The translations under genes and the position numbers were made by a program. Under the pieces are notes generated by a model, which did no database searches, was not told where the DNA came from, and saw nothing but the letters and a program-made list of their open reading frames with translations. Source: Progne subis subis (taxonomy: Eukaryota; Chordata; Aves; Passeriformes; Hirundinidae). From it: DNA of 64,000 nucleotides. The stretch covers positions 7,601,001 to 7,665,000 of the forward strand of contig JAKJHU010000014.1 of the NCBI GenBank assembly GCA_022316685.1, in the 5' to 3' direction. Of this stretch, positions 23,160 through 35,060 are shown piece by piece (position 1 is the stretch's first letter; the number at the start of each line of letters is the position of its first letter).

Positions 23160-26100
23160 GATGCCAGCACATCCCAGCCTCCTCCTGCTCCCTGAGCAGC
23201 AGCCCCAGCTGCTCCCCGGTGATCCAAGGGCCTTTCCCTCTCTCCCAGCACTCCCAGAGCAGAGGACACCCCTGCACATGAGCAAGCAGGGCGGCAAAGC
23301 CCATCCCCGAGCCCGTGGTTAATTCAGGATGACCTGGGCGAGGCTTGCTCCTGCTCCCCTGCGTGATCCCAAGAGCTGCTCCTGGTGGTGAGGATCTGGG
23401 ATGAGACACCAGGATCTGGAGCAGGGCTGCACACAGGGTGCCAAATCCCAGCCCCAAAGCTCTCTCTGAGCTCTCCAGGCTCAGGAAAAGCTGCCTTGCC
23501 CCTCCCAGCACAGCAAAACCCACTGTGCTGAAAAGGGTTTCTCGGTGCTTTCAGCAGGGAGATGAACCATTACAGCAGACAGCGGTGGTACAAAATATTA
23601 ATGCAGCATAAATAAGCCCCTCATTATCACAAAAGCATATTAACCATTCACCTCAGCAAAATTTCCCTCTCATTTCTCTGCCTGCCTTCCACCACAGCAG
23701 CTGCTCTGTCTGATATGGGCCAGCTCCTAACTTCACGATTTCCTCGTGCCAAAACACTGAAAACACAGAAACCTCCAAAGAGATCTACAAATTGCTACAC
23801 AAAGCTGGCAAGTAAAGTGTGCTACAGATCATCTCCCCCAGCCTAAACTGAGGGAAAACAGCTGCATAAACAAAAGGTGAAATTGTATGACTTCCAGACA
23901 AACATCTCTCCATTACCACCCACAGAGGAAAGCATCACAACACATCCAGTTACTGGACAGCTTGAGGAAATGTGTTCAAGATGGTACAGAAACGCCCACT
24001 CCACTGAAACAGGCTCACAGGGCGAGATATTCCAGCAGGTTACTCCCAAAAAACAGACTCCCAAAGATCCATGGCAGCAAGATGCCACAAACTGCCGGCA
24101 GCTTTTGAAGCATTCAGCCAAGTGCCTTAAATAACTCCTCAAATATTCCTCAAAAACTCAAAATATTGAGTAGCACTAATGCACTGATTATTTTTTTTTT
24201 TTTCCTCCTCAGCTTCTACATTGTTTATAATTAGGAAACTCTTGACAGATGAGGGCAGGAGCCTGATCCTGCAGGCTGCAAACAGCAGATGAGTGGCCAA
24301 TGGAAGCCAGTCCACCTCTGACCAAAACACTTCGTGTTGTCCCCTCTCTTCCTCTTCAGAAGAGGAACTTTCCATTTATTAGGAATTCTTCTAGGGCAGA
24401 GACGATTTTTGTGATACCACCAGGTGGTCCAGCCCCACTTAAACCAGGAAGAGCAAATGTTTCTCTAACCATCAGAGGGAGAAGCTGGATGCTGTGATGT
24501 TCAGCCAGGAAAACTCCCCCGGGCCCAGCAGCCACGGCCCAAGCTGAACTTCTGCTTTGAAGCCTCCAAAGCTAAAATGCTGCTCCACCAGGACTTGAGG
24601 AGTTTTATTTCACCCTTTTTGGGACCCAAAGGAAGGACATTGCACTGGGAAGGAGTTGATTCTTCTAATTTTCACTACATGTGCAGTGCCTGAAGGCTCC
24701 CAGCTGGGGAGGGAGTGCAGGAGTGGAATAAAAACAGCGGTTTTGCTGTTTTAGGACTTTTTTTCCACGAAAAAGAATCCAGCAAGGGACTGCTCTCCAC
24801 CTCACCGTGTCCATGTGGAGCTTTTTCCACACCCTGATCATGTTTTTTTCCCCTCATTTTCCTTCCATTGCCTCATCACAAATTACAAGAACCCTGCACT
24901 TCGGCAACACCTTTTATCACCAAGCCACTGCTCCTCTCCTCCAGTCCCCTTCCCACAACTCCCTTCAACCCAGGAAAGGCAAAACTTTGGTGGGAAAGCA
25001 TCCCAAGGCACAAAAAGGAAAGTTCCTTCCTGCAGCAGAGGAGAAAGCAGCACCCAGCTCCTGCCTGGTACCGGCACGAGGCTCACACAGAGACCCAGGA
25101 GGCTCCAGGATCTCCTGGCATGGGCACAGATCCTGGGAATGCTGAGAGCCACTGGAATAACTGATATTGGCAGCCCCAGGCAGGACATCCCTCCTGCAGC
25201 AGCCACCAGACAGCAAAATCCTTGATGGGGGGAAATATATCCTCAATCCCCTGCTCAGAGACAGATTTTTCTAGGGAAAAAAACAAACCAAACTCCTTAC
25301 CTTGGAAGCAGCAGTTGTCCCATTCCCAGGAACAGGCCAGCAGGAATATCCAACCCTTCTGTATTCACCAATCCATGGATTTACACAGACTCCACACTCC
25401 CAATAAACCACTCTGCTCCATCTTTCCCTCCTCCCTCCAGTCCTTCCCTGCTAAATTCCCTTCCCACAGCCCCTCCTTCCCGAGGGGCAGCAGCTGTCCC
25501 CACTCTGCAGCTCAGATCCCCACAGGTGGGAGGGATAGCAGAGGGAATTCCCACAGATTCGGGGAATTCCAGGCAGCCACAGCCCTCCTGGAAGGGCAGA
25601 GAGCCCCTCCTGGCACTCTGCAGGGTGTATTTAAGAAGAAATGGCTGGATCTAGGTGGAATAGCTGGAAATTCCGTGGGATCTCAGGAGGTTTAGCAGGA
25701 CCAGGTGCTGTATGCTGCTCTGGGTTCCCACAGCGGGGACGTGGACCTGTTGGAGGAAGCCAGCAGTGTCCCAACAACGTCCCAATATTCCAGTAGATCA
25801 CGGTTTAAAAAGCTGTCTGTTTGTGTTCCTGTTTTTCCCTCTCTGAGTTTTGCTGTGGTACAGAATGGCTTTAAAATCTCATCATTTCCTTTCGCCCTCT
25901 TGCCCCGAACCCCTGATATTTGTGCTACTTCTGCTCAGCCTCACACCCAACACTTTTTTTTTCCCTCAGTGGAAAATCTCTCATTTACTGAGGTCTCCAG
26001 TTTCAAACCATGGCCAAACACATCCCAGAGAGCTGATTCCTGAAATAGCACCGTTGCAGGGGGGGAAAAAGAGAAATTAATTCCCTTTACAAAGCCCTTC

Positions 26101-28106
26101 ATGGAGGGCACGTTGAGTCTTTTGTAGGATCCACAACCTGAATTGGCTGCAAATTCCAAAGGTCTTGGGGTCACTGGAAATGCTGATTCCTCTCCCGGAG
26201 CAGGAGCAGTTATTGTTAAATTTGGGTCTGAATTTGGAAGGGTTTTCATCTCCCCTCAGCTTCCTCATTTTCAGATCCTTCCTTTTTTTTTCGTTGTCAT
26301 GCAGGGAAGTCAAATTCCTGCGCTGTGAAATTGCAAACTGTTTCCATGGAGATGATTAATATGTTCATAAATCCCCAATAATTCATTCACTGCGGGACCA
26401 CTGAGGGTGAAATGTTGGCTGGCAAAAGAAGATGCCTTTAAAAACAGATTTTTTTTTTTTTTTCCCTTTTGTAATAACCCAAATAAAGAAACAAAACAAT
26501 TTAAATAAGTGCAGTGTGAACAACATGAATATTTTAAATTATTGTCTCCCTTTTACGGTGTTTAAGCCTCATCCTAACAATTTTAACTTTAGTAAACGTT
26601 AAGGAATATCTTGTCATCAAACCTTGCAGTAATTAAAAGGTGAAACAATGGTAATTAAGGCGTGTAGATGGTGGATTATTGTTATTTACATAATTCCATC
26701 CTGTGATAGGCACGGGCTGACAATAATCCCCCTTCCAGGTCAGGATTGTGCCTTAAACAACTGCCCAGGTATGACAGGAATCATCTCCTGCCTGATGGAA
26801 CTCATGGCAAATTCGGATTTTTGATGGACACCGGCACAGACAGTCCTGCCCTGAGCCAGGATCGAGTCTTTCCAAAGAGTTTAATGGGAACTGGAGCAGC
26901 TGTCAAACCTTTGGAACAGCCCTGTTTTTAAGTTTAAGTTAGACTCAAACACAAATAGAGACACAAAATGAAACATTTTGGGTTTTCACTCCATTTGACC
27001 TAAAATTAATTAAAAAACTCTGTTAATAGGGGAAAAAAAAAAAAGAAAGAAAAAAAAAAAAGTCAGTGGTCATATTGGAACAGTCATTAAAGAGGAAGGT
27101 AAAAATACCTGAGAGCTTTCACGCAATTTACCTTTTTTGTTGCATCTCCTCTATAATGAGTCATTTTCTAGTAAAACCGTGCTGCTAAAATTCAGCCAAG
27201 CATCCTGTGAGAGACAAGCAGAGCTCCTCCACTCACTCAATACCGACCTCTCAGCCGATGGCAGAGCTGCAAAAACTCAAAGCTGAGATGAAGGGAAGAT
27301 GAAAATGCTCATCCTCTCCAAAGAAGCAGAGGCAATTAATTTGAATTAGATTAATTAAAAGTCGTTTGAGATGTTGCACTTTGCTTTCGACACCCCGGTT
27401 CCTGGTTTACCTGGTTTGCACCCCCAGGAGATCTCAGGGGTTTGGGGCAAAACTTGGGACTGGAGCAGCAGGAAATGAAGTTGGTTTTTTTTTTTTTTCT
27501 CATTTTGGAGGTGGCAAAAAGAGACAGGGTAACCTCACATTTTCCAGGCTGGGTGTGCACAAAATATCTTGTGGTGGCTCCCCATGGATGGTTTAAGGGA
27601 GACACGAGGCCAGGATGGGCAAATCCCATTCCCTGTCAGAAGAAAAAGCTGGAACCAACCCCTGGGATCTCCTGGATCCAGATAAATCCTGTTTTCTGCA
27701 AGTCTGAGACACTTTGGGAAGGGTCTGGCTGTAGGAGAGCTGAGGGAAATACGGTGAGCAGCTGAAGGTGTGCTTTTTTATTTTGTAATACAAAATTCTG
27801 GGGTTCTGAGGAGTGGCTGGCAAAGCTACACAAACTCTACCATTCAAGTTCTACGGGAATGAACTCCTGCAGAAATCCCCAGATAACACTGACTCGACTC
27901 CATGGAGCTGCAGCCGGGCAGGATCTCCCTCACATTGGAGTGAGTGGAGATTTCTACAAAAATAAAATCACTCTGGGGGCACAGTGCCCTTCCTCTGACA
28001 GTGCACGTATAAATACATTGCCAGTGTAAGGGCAGTGTAATCAAACTGAAATACATTCCAGTTTGACACTTTCATCTGCTTTCTCCTGCTTCTTTCCACT
28101 GGGAAA
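23160..28106. other. Unique non-coding stretch
   Basis: About 5 kb with no exon or transposon recognised. GC is moderately raised from 23160 to 25700 and AT-rich after 26400. Open frames up to 157 codons (25222-25695, plus) are Ser/Pro-rich with no domain and overlap frames on the other strand. An inverted ACCACCAGGTGGT motif lies at 24416-24428. T or A runs lie near 24191-24203 and 26451-26464. Confidence 0.5.
26480..26725. promoter_or_regulatory. Candidate conserved non-coding element
   Basis: An AT-rich but not low-complexity block with motifs such as AGTAATTAAAAGG and GGTAATTAAGGCG, which are homeodomain-type TAATTA cores, and ACAATGG (SOX-type) between them. It contains no transposon similarity. 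Regulatory function is inferred from texture only. Confidence 0.25.
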
Positions 28107-28391
28107 GGACTTTATACAAGGGCACGCAGCTGGAGGATGAGGGGAAACGGCTTTGAGATGAAGCAGGGTAGATTTAAATTAAATATTAGGAAGGAATTGT
28201 TCCCTGTGAGGGTGGGGAGGGGCTGGGATGGAATTCCCAGAGAAGCTGTGGCTGTTCCTGGATCCCTGGCAGTGCCCAAGGTCGGGTTGGACAGGGTTTG
28301 GAGCAGCCTGGGACAGTGGAAGGTGTCCCTGCCCATGGCAGGGGTGGCACTGGATGAGCTTTAAGGCCCCTTCCATTCTGTGGCTCAATAA
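28107..28391 (+). mobile_element. CR1 LINE 3' fragment
   Basis: Plus-strand CR1, about 285 bp. It runs from GGACTTTATACAAGGGC, through ATATTAGGAAGGAATTGTTC and TGGAATTCCCAGAGAAGCTG, to the block GGAAGGTGTCCCTGCCCATG. It ends in TTTAAGGCCCCTTCCATTCTG, about 20 bp short of a normal tail because the piece with CCAACCCAAAC is missing. Overlapping frames of 75-114 codons are non-functional. Confidence 0.93.
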
Positions 28392-31300
28392 TTCCTTCAA
28401 ACCATTGATTCCAAGGAATTTCGAGCCATGCAGGAAAAGAGAGTTCACACTTGGCAGCTTCTTTCTAGCCCCGAGAGCAGATTCTCCCTTTCCAAATCGG
28501 TGTTCACGCTCCTGCACAGCGTTTACAGCACCAGCACGGAGCTGCCTGTTAACACAGAGGTTTTGGGAATGACCCGTGGGGAGAGGGATAAATTCAGGGC
28601 TGCCTCAAAGTCAGCCAGGGCAGCAGCTGCTCTGGCTCCAGCCCTGATCCTGCTGCACTGGAGCAGGGCCAGGGAGACTCCTGCTCTGCCCATGGGCTCT
28701 CATCCGTGGGGTTTGGATGGGGCTGCAGCTCCTGGCCCGTGGATGAGAGGCAAATCCAAGCTCCAGCTGCAGTTAAATGCTGTGCTGGCTGATCCAGCTG
28801 CTGTGCCAGGAGCAGGGAGCAGCCTCCACATCCAGCAGGAGCCTCCAAAACCCAGCCCGGAGGGGGCTGCACCTGGGCCACGCTCCTTTGGGAGCATCCC
28901 ATGGACTGCACGGGCTGGGAACGGGGCCCTCTGGAAGCACAGGGGTCCAAAATCCACAGGAGGCATCTACTAAACAGCCTAAATTTCTCCCCTTTTTAGG
29001 GCTTTTAATTTCTCTGGGTTTTAAGGCTTTAAATGTCTCCTTTTTCTAAGACTTTTAATTTCTCCACCTAGAACTTGACCTCAGTTCAGCCTCTCAGTTT
29101 TCCTGCTTAAAAATGTTGGGAATCCACCCTTTATCCTGGGATCAGGCTCCCAAAAGCTCCCATTTGGGTGTGACAAGGACAAACTCCCGATTAACCAGGA
29201 CTTTTAAAGAAACATTGAAGCTGCTCAGGATCCTTTAATTCCCAGTTTGCAATGACTCTGGGAAGTTCCTGATCTCCATCCCTCATTGACAGGGCTGCAA
29301 GCCACAAACAGAAATCCAGTTCCTGGCACTGCTCTGCTGAACTTAGATCATGGAACCACCTCAACAGCATGGAATTAACAGCAAAAAATGCTGTTTCTGC
29401 CGGTCATTGCTGCCAGGTTCAGGCCTGGGTTATCCACTGGTGTGAGGAAAATCTGCACAACTCCTGAAATGAGCTCCAGCAGCTCAGTGAAGAGGGAAGG
29501 CTCCAGAAAACCCTGTCCCAGTTTGGGCTGATCCCTAATTTCACAGCTTTGTGTTCTCTCCTCAATGTGCTTTGTAACTCAAAGTCTTCATTCTCTCAGC
29601 ATGAAGGGATTTCTGTAAAGGTAATTTTAACTGGGCATGTTATCTAAGATCTCCTGTTCTGCCTAAATCTGATTTTTGCTGCTAATTCTTTTTTTCTTTT
29701 CTTTTTTTTTTCCCCCCTGGGTTTTGCAGCTTTTTTTTTTCCTTGCCTATATTAAAGACCAGCAACAAATAAACTCAGCTTTAATAGGATGTAAAATTTG
29801 GCTTTAATGAAGAGAGACAAGGGTGCTGCTGAACCCTTCCAGAAACAAAAAGAAGGGCTGAGTTCCCTCCCTAAGTTTCTCAGCAAATCTTAATCAAACC
29901 CATGAGGGAAAACCAACAAAAAGTTTTATAGTATTTAAAAAAAAAAATAAAAAAAAATTCACACATTCCAAGTAATTTTCCATCTCTTCTCCAACGCAGT
30001 TTCCTTTAGGTAGGTGGGATCTGCAGGCCTCCTGCAAAATAAAGTACTTTCAGCAATTTTTCATGATGATATGAAATTCATCCTTAGCGATACCTCAGCA
30101 CTTCCTGAGCTGCGGAGAAGTTGTCACTCAGAGAGAGAATTTTAGGTCTAATTACCTCCACCAAGAGGAAAATGTGTCCTCACAAGCACAAAGTGAGCAG
30201 CAAATACATTTATTACAACAAATCACCCAAAAACGCAGCCAGCACGAGGAGATTTCAGTGCTGGGATGACACGATATCACTTCAAAGAGAAAATACAATT
30301 CTTATCAACCACCCAGCAGCTTTTAAAACAGATTTACTGATGGGGACAAGCTGTGTGTAAAACAAGGAGCTCGTAGTTGGCTGTTCCTTCCATATTTTAT
30401 TTATAGACTCCCCAGTTTGCCAGTTAACCACCCAATCTGTCTTGGAAATGTTTAATAAAACTGCTGCTCTCTCCTAGTTCATTTTGCTGGCTGAAATTCC
30501 TTGAGCTCTTGCTCCCGAAATCGGGCACTTGGTGATTCATGAGGACAGCGACTGCTCGCTGCTCACCTCAAACGGGCAGAGAAAATAATTGTTATTCATT
30601 TTTATGCCTTCATTTATTTTTCCTCTCTTCGAGCACTGTCTCCTAATGCATCTTAAAAACATGTAATTTTAGGAATGGAAAGAGTTATGGCCTCCTGTCC
30701 AAGGGCTGATGCTGAAATGTGCTTGATGGTCGCGGGTTCCAGAGGGAGCAAAGGGAATTAAGGATCTGGATCAGCCCTGGATCCTGGGCCTGATGGAATT
30801 ATCCTCTCTACCAAAAGAGAAATGCAATCTTTTTGATCAATGTTTGTCTTTAATGCAGCAGTTCACACTCTCCTTTGTACTGATAAGGAAGGGAATGAAG
30901 ACACCAACTCCGGCAGCTCTTCCTGGATCTCCAGGAGTCATTAAAATCCCACATTTAATCCCTTTGATTAAATTAAATCAAAGGAAAAGATTGACCCTCC
31001 AATTGTTAGATAAGCTACCAAAAGCAGGGAGAGGACTCTGATTAGCAGGACTGGGTTTCTCTTTGTGCTCCCACCCCTAAAAATCTATAATCTAATTCTA
31101 GACGTGTCTATTTGTTCCCAAAAAATTCCTGGCTACTGCATTGATCTGCAAAAGGTGGATCAGCTCCCTGCATCAAACTCTTGTGTACATTTTCAGGGAA
31201 AAATGGGCCTGTAAAAATCTCGGATTTCATTTTAATTTCTTTCCCCTACAAATCTTTACAGAAGAATTGGATTGATACAAGATCAGGAGATGGAAGAGAA

Positions 31301-31689
31301 AGTAAAATAGAATTTGTGGGTCTGAACTGGGTCTCGGAGACCCTAATACAGAGAAAACAGGGAAAACCATCCCCACAAATCTTCTGGGTGGGATTCACGA
31401 TCATTTTGAAGGCAAAGCCACCTTTTGTAGACAAGGATATATTGGATTCCTTATGGGAATAAGCTACCAAATATTCTGTGCCTGGGACTCCTATAAAGAA
31501 TCTTAAATATTGATAAAGGATATCAATATCTGAGAGTACGAGAAGATTTCAAATTTGGTTTGATGCGTTTGGCACTTGAACTTATCTCCTTCCTGCGTGG
31601 TGCATTTGCTTTTGGAAAATGCCTCACAGACATCCAATTTTCTGTGGTACTCTTAACAGTGGGATAAATGCAGTGATGGAGTTGAGGCA
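28392..31689. other. Unique non-coding stretch
   Basis: No exon or repeat family is recognised. A 181-codon plus frame starting at 28428 is Ala/Ser/Pro-rich, overlaps minus-strand frames of similar length and has no domain. T runs lie near 29702 and 29731, and an A-rich tract near 29937-29957. Confidence 0.5.
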
Positions 31690-31932
31690 AGGATTTAATT
31701 TCATCACTATATAAAATATATAAAATATAAAAAATAAAATATATAAAATATAACAAATATTCAATACATATAATACATCTATTTAAAATATATTAACTAT
31801 ATAAAATATATAAACTATATAAAATAATATATAAATATATAAAATATTATAAAAATATATAAAATAATATATAAATATATAAAAATATTATATAAAATAT
31901 ATAAAATAAATATATAAAATATATAAAATACA
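31690..31932. repeat. AT-only tandem repeat with a 40-bp period
   Basis: About 240 bp made almost entirely of TATAAAA/TATATAAA-type motifs. Within it a 40-bp period is visible: AAAATAATATATAAATATAT starts at both 31821 and 31861. Such sequence melts easily and may act as a fragile or matrix-attachment site, but that is only inferred. Confidence 0.93.
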
Positions 31933-32089
31933 AATTTGAGACAATAATCATTCTTGGATAAAACTGAGCTTGGGATACTCAAAATATTTTCATTCCAAGT
32001 AGCAAAAAATGCCAGAGCCGAGGAAGGAAAAGGGAGAGGGAGAGGAAAAGGAGCTCAAAAAAATGAGAGATCCTTTCAACACCAAAGTA
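31933..32089. other. Unique A-rich stretch
   Basis: No gene or repeat family is seen. A purine-rich block (GGGAGAGGGAGAGGAAAAGG) lies at 32031-32050. Confidence 0.4.
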
Positions 32090-32270
32090 TTTTTTTTAAG
32101 AAATCAAACCCAAACTGAGTCAATTAGTGCTACCCATGCCATTCATATTAATTTAAAAATGCTTATCTCCAGATTTTACTGCTTGTTTGCACCGTCCTTA
32201 CTTCATTAGCGCTAATTGGAAGTAATTACGACTGATATGCGAAATATTTAATTAAAAGATTTCTCTGCTT
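32090..32270. promoter_or_regulatory. Candidate conserved non-coding element
   Basis: A dense group of transcription-factor-like motifs in non-repetitive sequence: an AP-1 site TGAGTCA near 32117, then ATTAGCGCTAATTGGAAG and GTAATTACGAC (homeodomain cores), and TATGCGAAATATTTAATTA. ATTAGCGCTAAT is a perfect palindrome. This is the most enhancer-like block I noticed in the window; conservation itself is not shown by the sequence. Confidence 0.28.
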
Positions 32271-33022
32271 CTATTGTCATGTTTCTGGAGCATCTGCAAT
32301 GTTACCAGCACTACAACTCTAACTCTGGACCTTCCGGGAGCCTTCCCAACCTCCTCTGTCTGTTTTCATCATGGGTCGGAGTCCGACCGCTCAGGAAAGG
32401 ATCCAGACATCAGGCTTCATTCACCTTCCCCTCAAGAAATCGATACCCGGAGGGAGGAACTGATGCCTTTTTACCCTGACTGCTGAGAAAATTGAGATGC
32501 AGGCAGCCCCACAGATATTCCCTGCCTCCCTCCAGCGTTCTCTTCTTCCCAGATTCAGCCAAGTCCGACCAACCAGGAATCGCAATTTCTGCCCTCCAAG
32601 CTTCAGGTGTGGGCACAGAAAAGGGCTGTGCACTGATGCCCTCCCTCCTGAGGCCTCAAAACGGGATTCCTGCTTTTACTTCTCAGACCTCTGCATTAAA
32701 AACGAGGAAGATCCAAGAGCCTCCCTCAGAATTCCAGGAGGGGAAGCAAAACCAGTGTCTCAAAAGTCAGGCTCTGCTCTTTCCCGGCTCTTTTCCCCTG
32801 GGTAGCACCAAGGGCTGAGAGGAGCAGTGAAAGACAGGTCCTGCTCCATCACCTCCCCAGTCTCCTGCTCCCAGGAATGTCTGCTGGGAATGTTGGCACA
32901 GCTGCTGAGGGCGAGGACAGAGAGGTAACAGAGCTGATCCCGCGCGCGGCGAGGGCTCCTCCGCTCTGCACCAACGCTTCTGGCTGCAGAGAACAGCCAC
33001 GGAGCTCACTGCCAACTTGAGG
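32271..33022. other. Unique non-coding stretch
   Basis: No exon is recognised. Frames of about 100 codons on the plus strand (32492-32818 and 32497-32805) overlap each other and are not protein-like. A short CG alternation (CCCGCGCGCGGCG) lies near 32939. Confidence 0.45.
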
Positions 33023-33272
33023 AATCGCTAGGGCTGGAAAAGATCTCCGAGATCAAGTCCAGACGTGGCCAATTAGCACCTTGTCAATCAATCCACATCA
33101 CCGAGCGCCACAGCTGCTCATTGAACGCTTCCAGGATTGGTGATTCCACCACGGCCCCTTCCAAAGATTAATCACCCATTCAGTGCCGAAATTGTTCCTA
33201 AAATCCATCCAGAACTTGCCCTTGAGGCCACTTGCCCTCGTCTTGTCACCTGGGAAAAGAGGCCGACCGCCA
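33023..33272 (-). mobile_element. Degraded CR1 LINE fragment
   Basis: Reverse orientation. The plus strand shows GGCTGGAAAAGATCTCCGAG, then ATCAAGTCCAGACGTGGCCA and later CTTGTCACCTGGGAAAAGAG and GGCCGACCGCC. These match a different CR1 subgroup from the other copies. It carries many changes and its tail is lost, so it is probably among the oldest copies here. Confidence 0.8.
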
Positions 33273-34937
33273 AATTCCATTGTGCTCCACTAAAAGGCTC
33301 ATTGTAGGTAAAAAACCTGCTCTTTTGTGTCCCAATGTCCTATAAACGCTATTATTTTATATTAAAGGCAGCCCAGTGATTACTCTGCCCGTGCTCCTGC
33401 CATCCTGTAACCACCAGCACGGCTATGTGGGTATATTTTGAAAGCTACACGTTGAAAAAAATCCTTTTTGTCGTGTTACAGGACCAATGATTCCCATAAA
33501 ATTGGTTCTTTTTTCCAAACCACACCACATGACTTGGTCACAAGGCGCTGCTAGGCTTCAGGATGTCTCCCAGGCTCAAAATGAATGGTCTGAATCATCG
33601 ACTGCAGCTTGGCTGAACCCAGCTCCTCACACTGCTGAGGGAAAAGTGCCTTTTATAATCTCATAAACCAGGAGGCTGAAATTATCACTGCAGTTGTCGA
33701 GAGCTTTATAGAGATTAAATCTCCTCCATGATAGACTGGTAGCAAAGCTGAGGGTTGGTTTATGAGGGGAAAAAAAGCAACCATAAAGAGAGAATCGGCC
33801 TCGCTCGCTCTCCCCAAGCCTTGTTTGAAAACTCTTCCTGGCAGTCCTACAACAACAAAAAGCACAAAGCCACAAAGAAATGACTGGTTTCTTCCTGATT
33901 TGGTCCTTCCTTACCAAACACTGTGCTACAAGGAGCATCACCTCCTGCAGGATGATGCGGCTTCGATGGGAACTGGGAGCATTTTCGGGGAGAGAAGTGC
34001 ACATTCAGTAGCGGGGCAGTGCCGAGATTAAATCTACTCACATTGGCTCAAGGGTGAGGCAGCGCCTTGGGGGAGGGAGGTCTCCTCAGCTGCCACATTT
34101 TTAAAAACAAAAAGCTCATGAGGAAATCAGTTTTAGGGCAGAGAATGCAGTTTGGGTCACAGAACCACGGGAATGAGGCTGCTGGGAGGAGAAACCTTGG
34201 GAGTAGCACAAGAGGCGCTGAAAAATTTGTTGGTCAAGGTTTTGCTTTGATCCAGCTCACTCCACATGGGAAATTACATTTCTTTATTCAGATAATTACT
34301 TGGAATTTGTTGGGTTTTTTTGTTGTTTTTTTTTTTTTTTTTTTAATCACCCCCTGGATAAATCCACTGGAAATCAGTCTGACATCCAGCTGCAGACAAG
34401 GGAGCCTTGTCCAGTTGGAATTCTTCATCCACATTGTGGGGATCAATAAAGGAGGTTGCAATTAACTCAAGATAAAGTGGATAAAAAGCCTTCCCCAAAC
34501 TCACAGGATGATTTTAATGGGAAGTTGTGGTTGAGAATTTTTGTTAAAAGACAGGGAAACAGTCAAGTAGCCCAAATCCATATCTCAGGAATTATTTAAT
34601 GGCAGATATTCCCAGCAGATGCTGAACACAGCTCTTCCAGAGATAATGAAAGAAAACTAATCAAAGCAAACCTTTTAAAAATGAGAAAAACAGACCTCCC
34701 AAACTCCATTCTCAACAGCCTTACCCTGCAACACAACTCCTTAAATCAAAGAAATTGTGACTTTTTTGACAGAATCGGCACCATTTGTAAATTCATGCAA
34801 AAACCAAAAAAACCCAGCCACTTTCCCCTAAAAAGTTCACATTCGGATTACTTTTCCTTCATGTTAACTTTCAAATAAACCTTCCTCCTGCATCCAGCCA
34901 AAGCCTTTACACTGACATTGCCTTGAGATGCTCTGGC
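33273..34937. other. Unique non-coding stretch
   Basis: No exon or transposon is recognised. A 19-bp T run lies at 34326-34344. Frames up to 132 codons (34067-34465, plus) carry no known domain. Confidence 0.5.
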
Positions 34938-35060
34938 TGTTAGTAATAATAAGGACAAGTGAGAAATTATTGAAAGAGATTTATTGAAAGTGACTGAATG
35001 CTCCAGGGTACCATAGGAGGAGGTTCGATCCTCAGAACAATTTTATACAGCATATTGAGG
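34938..35060 (-). mobile_element. Possible LTR 3' part, minus strand
   Basis: On the minus strand there is a TATAAAA box (complement at 35041-35047), followed about 55 bp later by AATAAA (complement at 34980-34985) and then CAATAATTTCTCACTTGTCC. It ends at a CTAACA whose complement, TGTTAG, starts at 34938. The order TATA, poly(A) signal, CA end is that of an LTR. No matching opposite end was found, so it may be a truncated copy. Confidence 0.4.

Noticed and set aside
22520..23281. Long open frames on both strands (179 and 172 codons) with repeated protein segments
   Set aside because: They come from the 111-bp dimer period of the minisatellite, which is divisible by three, joined to antisense CR1.
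24416..24428. ACCACCAGGTGGT as a CTCF or E-box site
   Set aside because: A single short motif is expected by chance and the rest of the CTCF consensus is absent.
28428..28973. 181-codon plus-strand open frame
   Set aside because: Starts just after a CR1 tail, low-complexity Ala/Ser/Pro composition, overlapped by frames on the minus strand.
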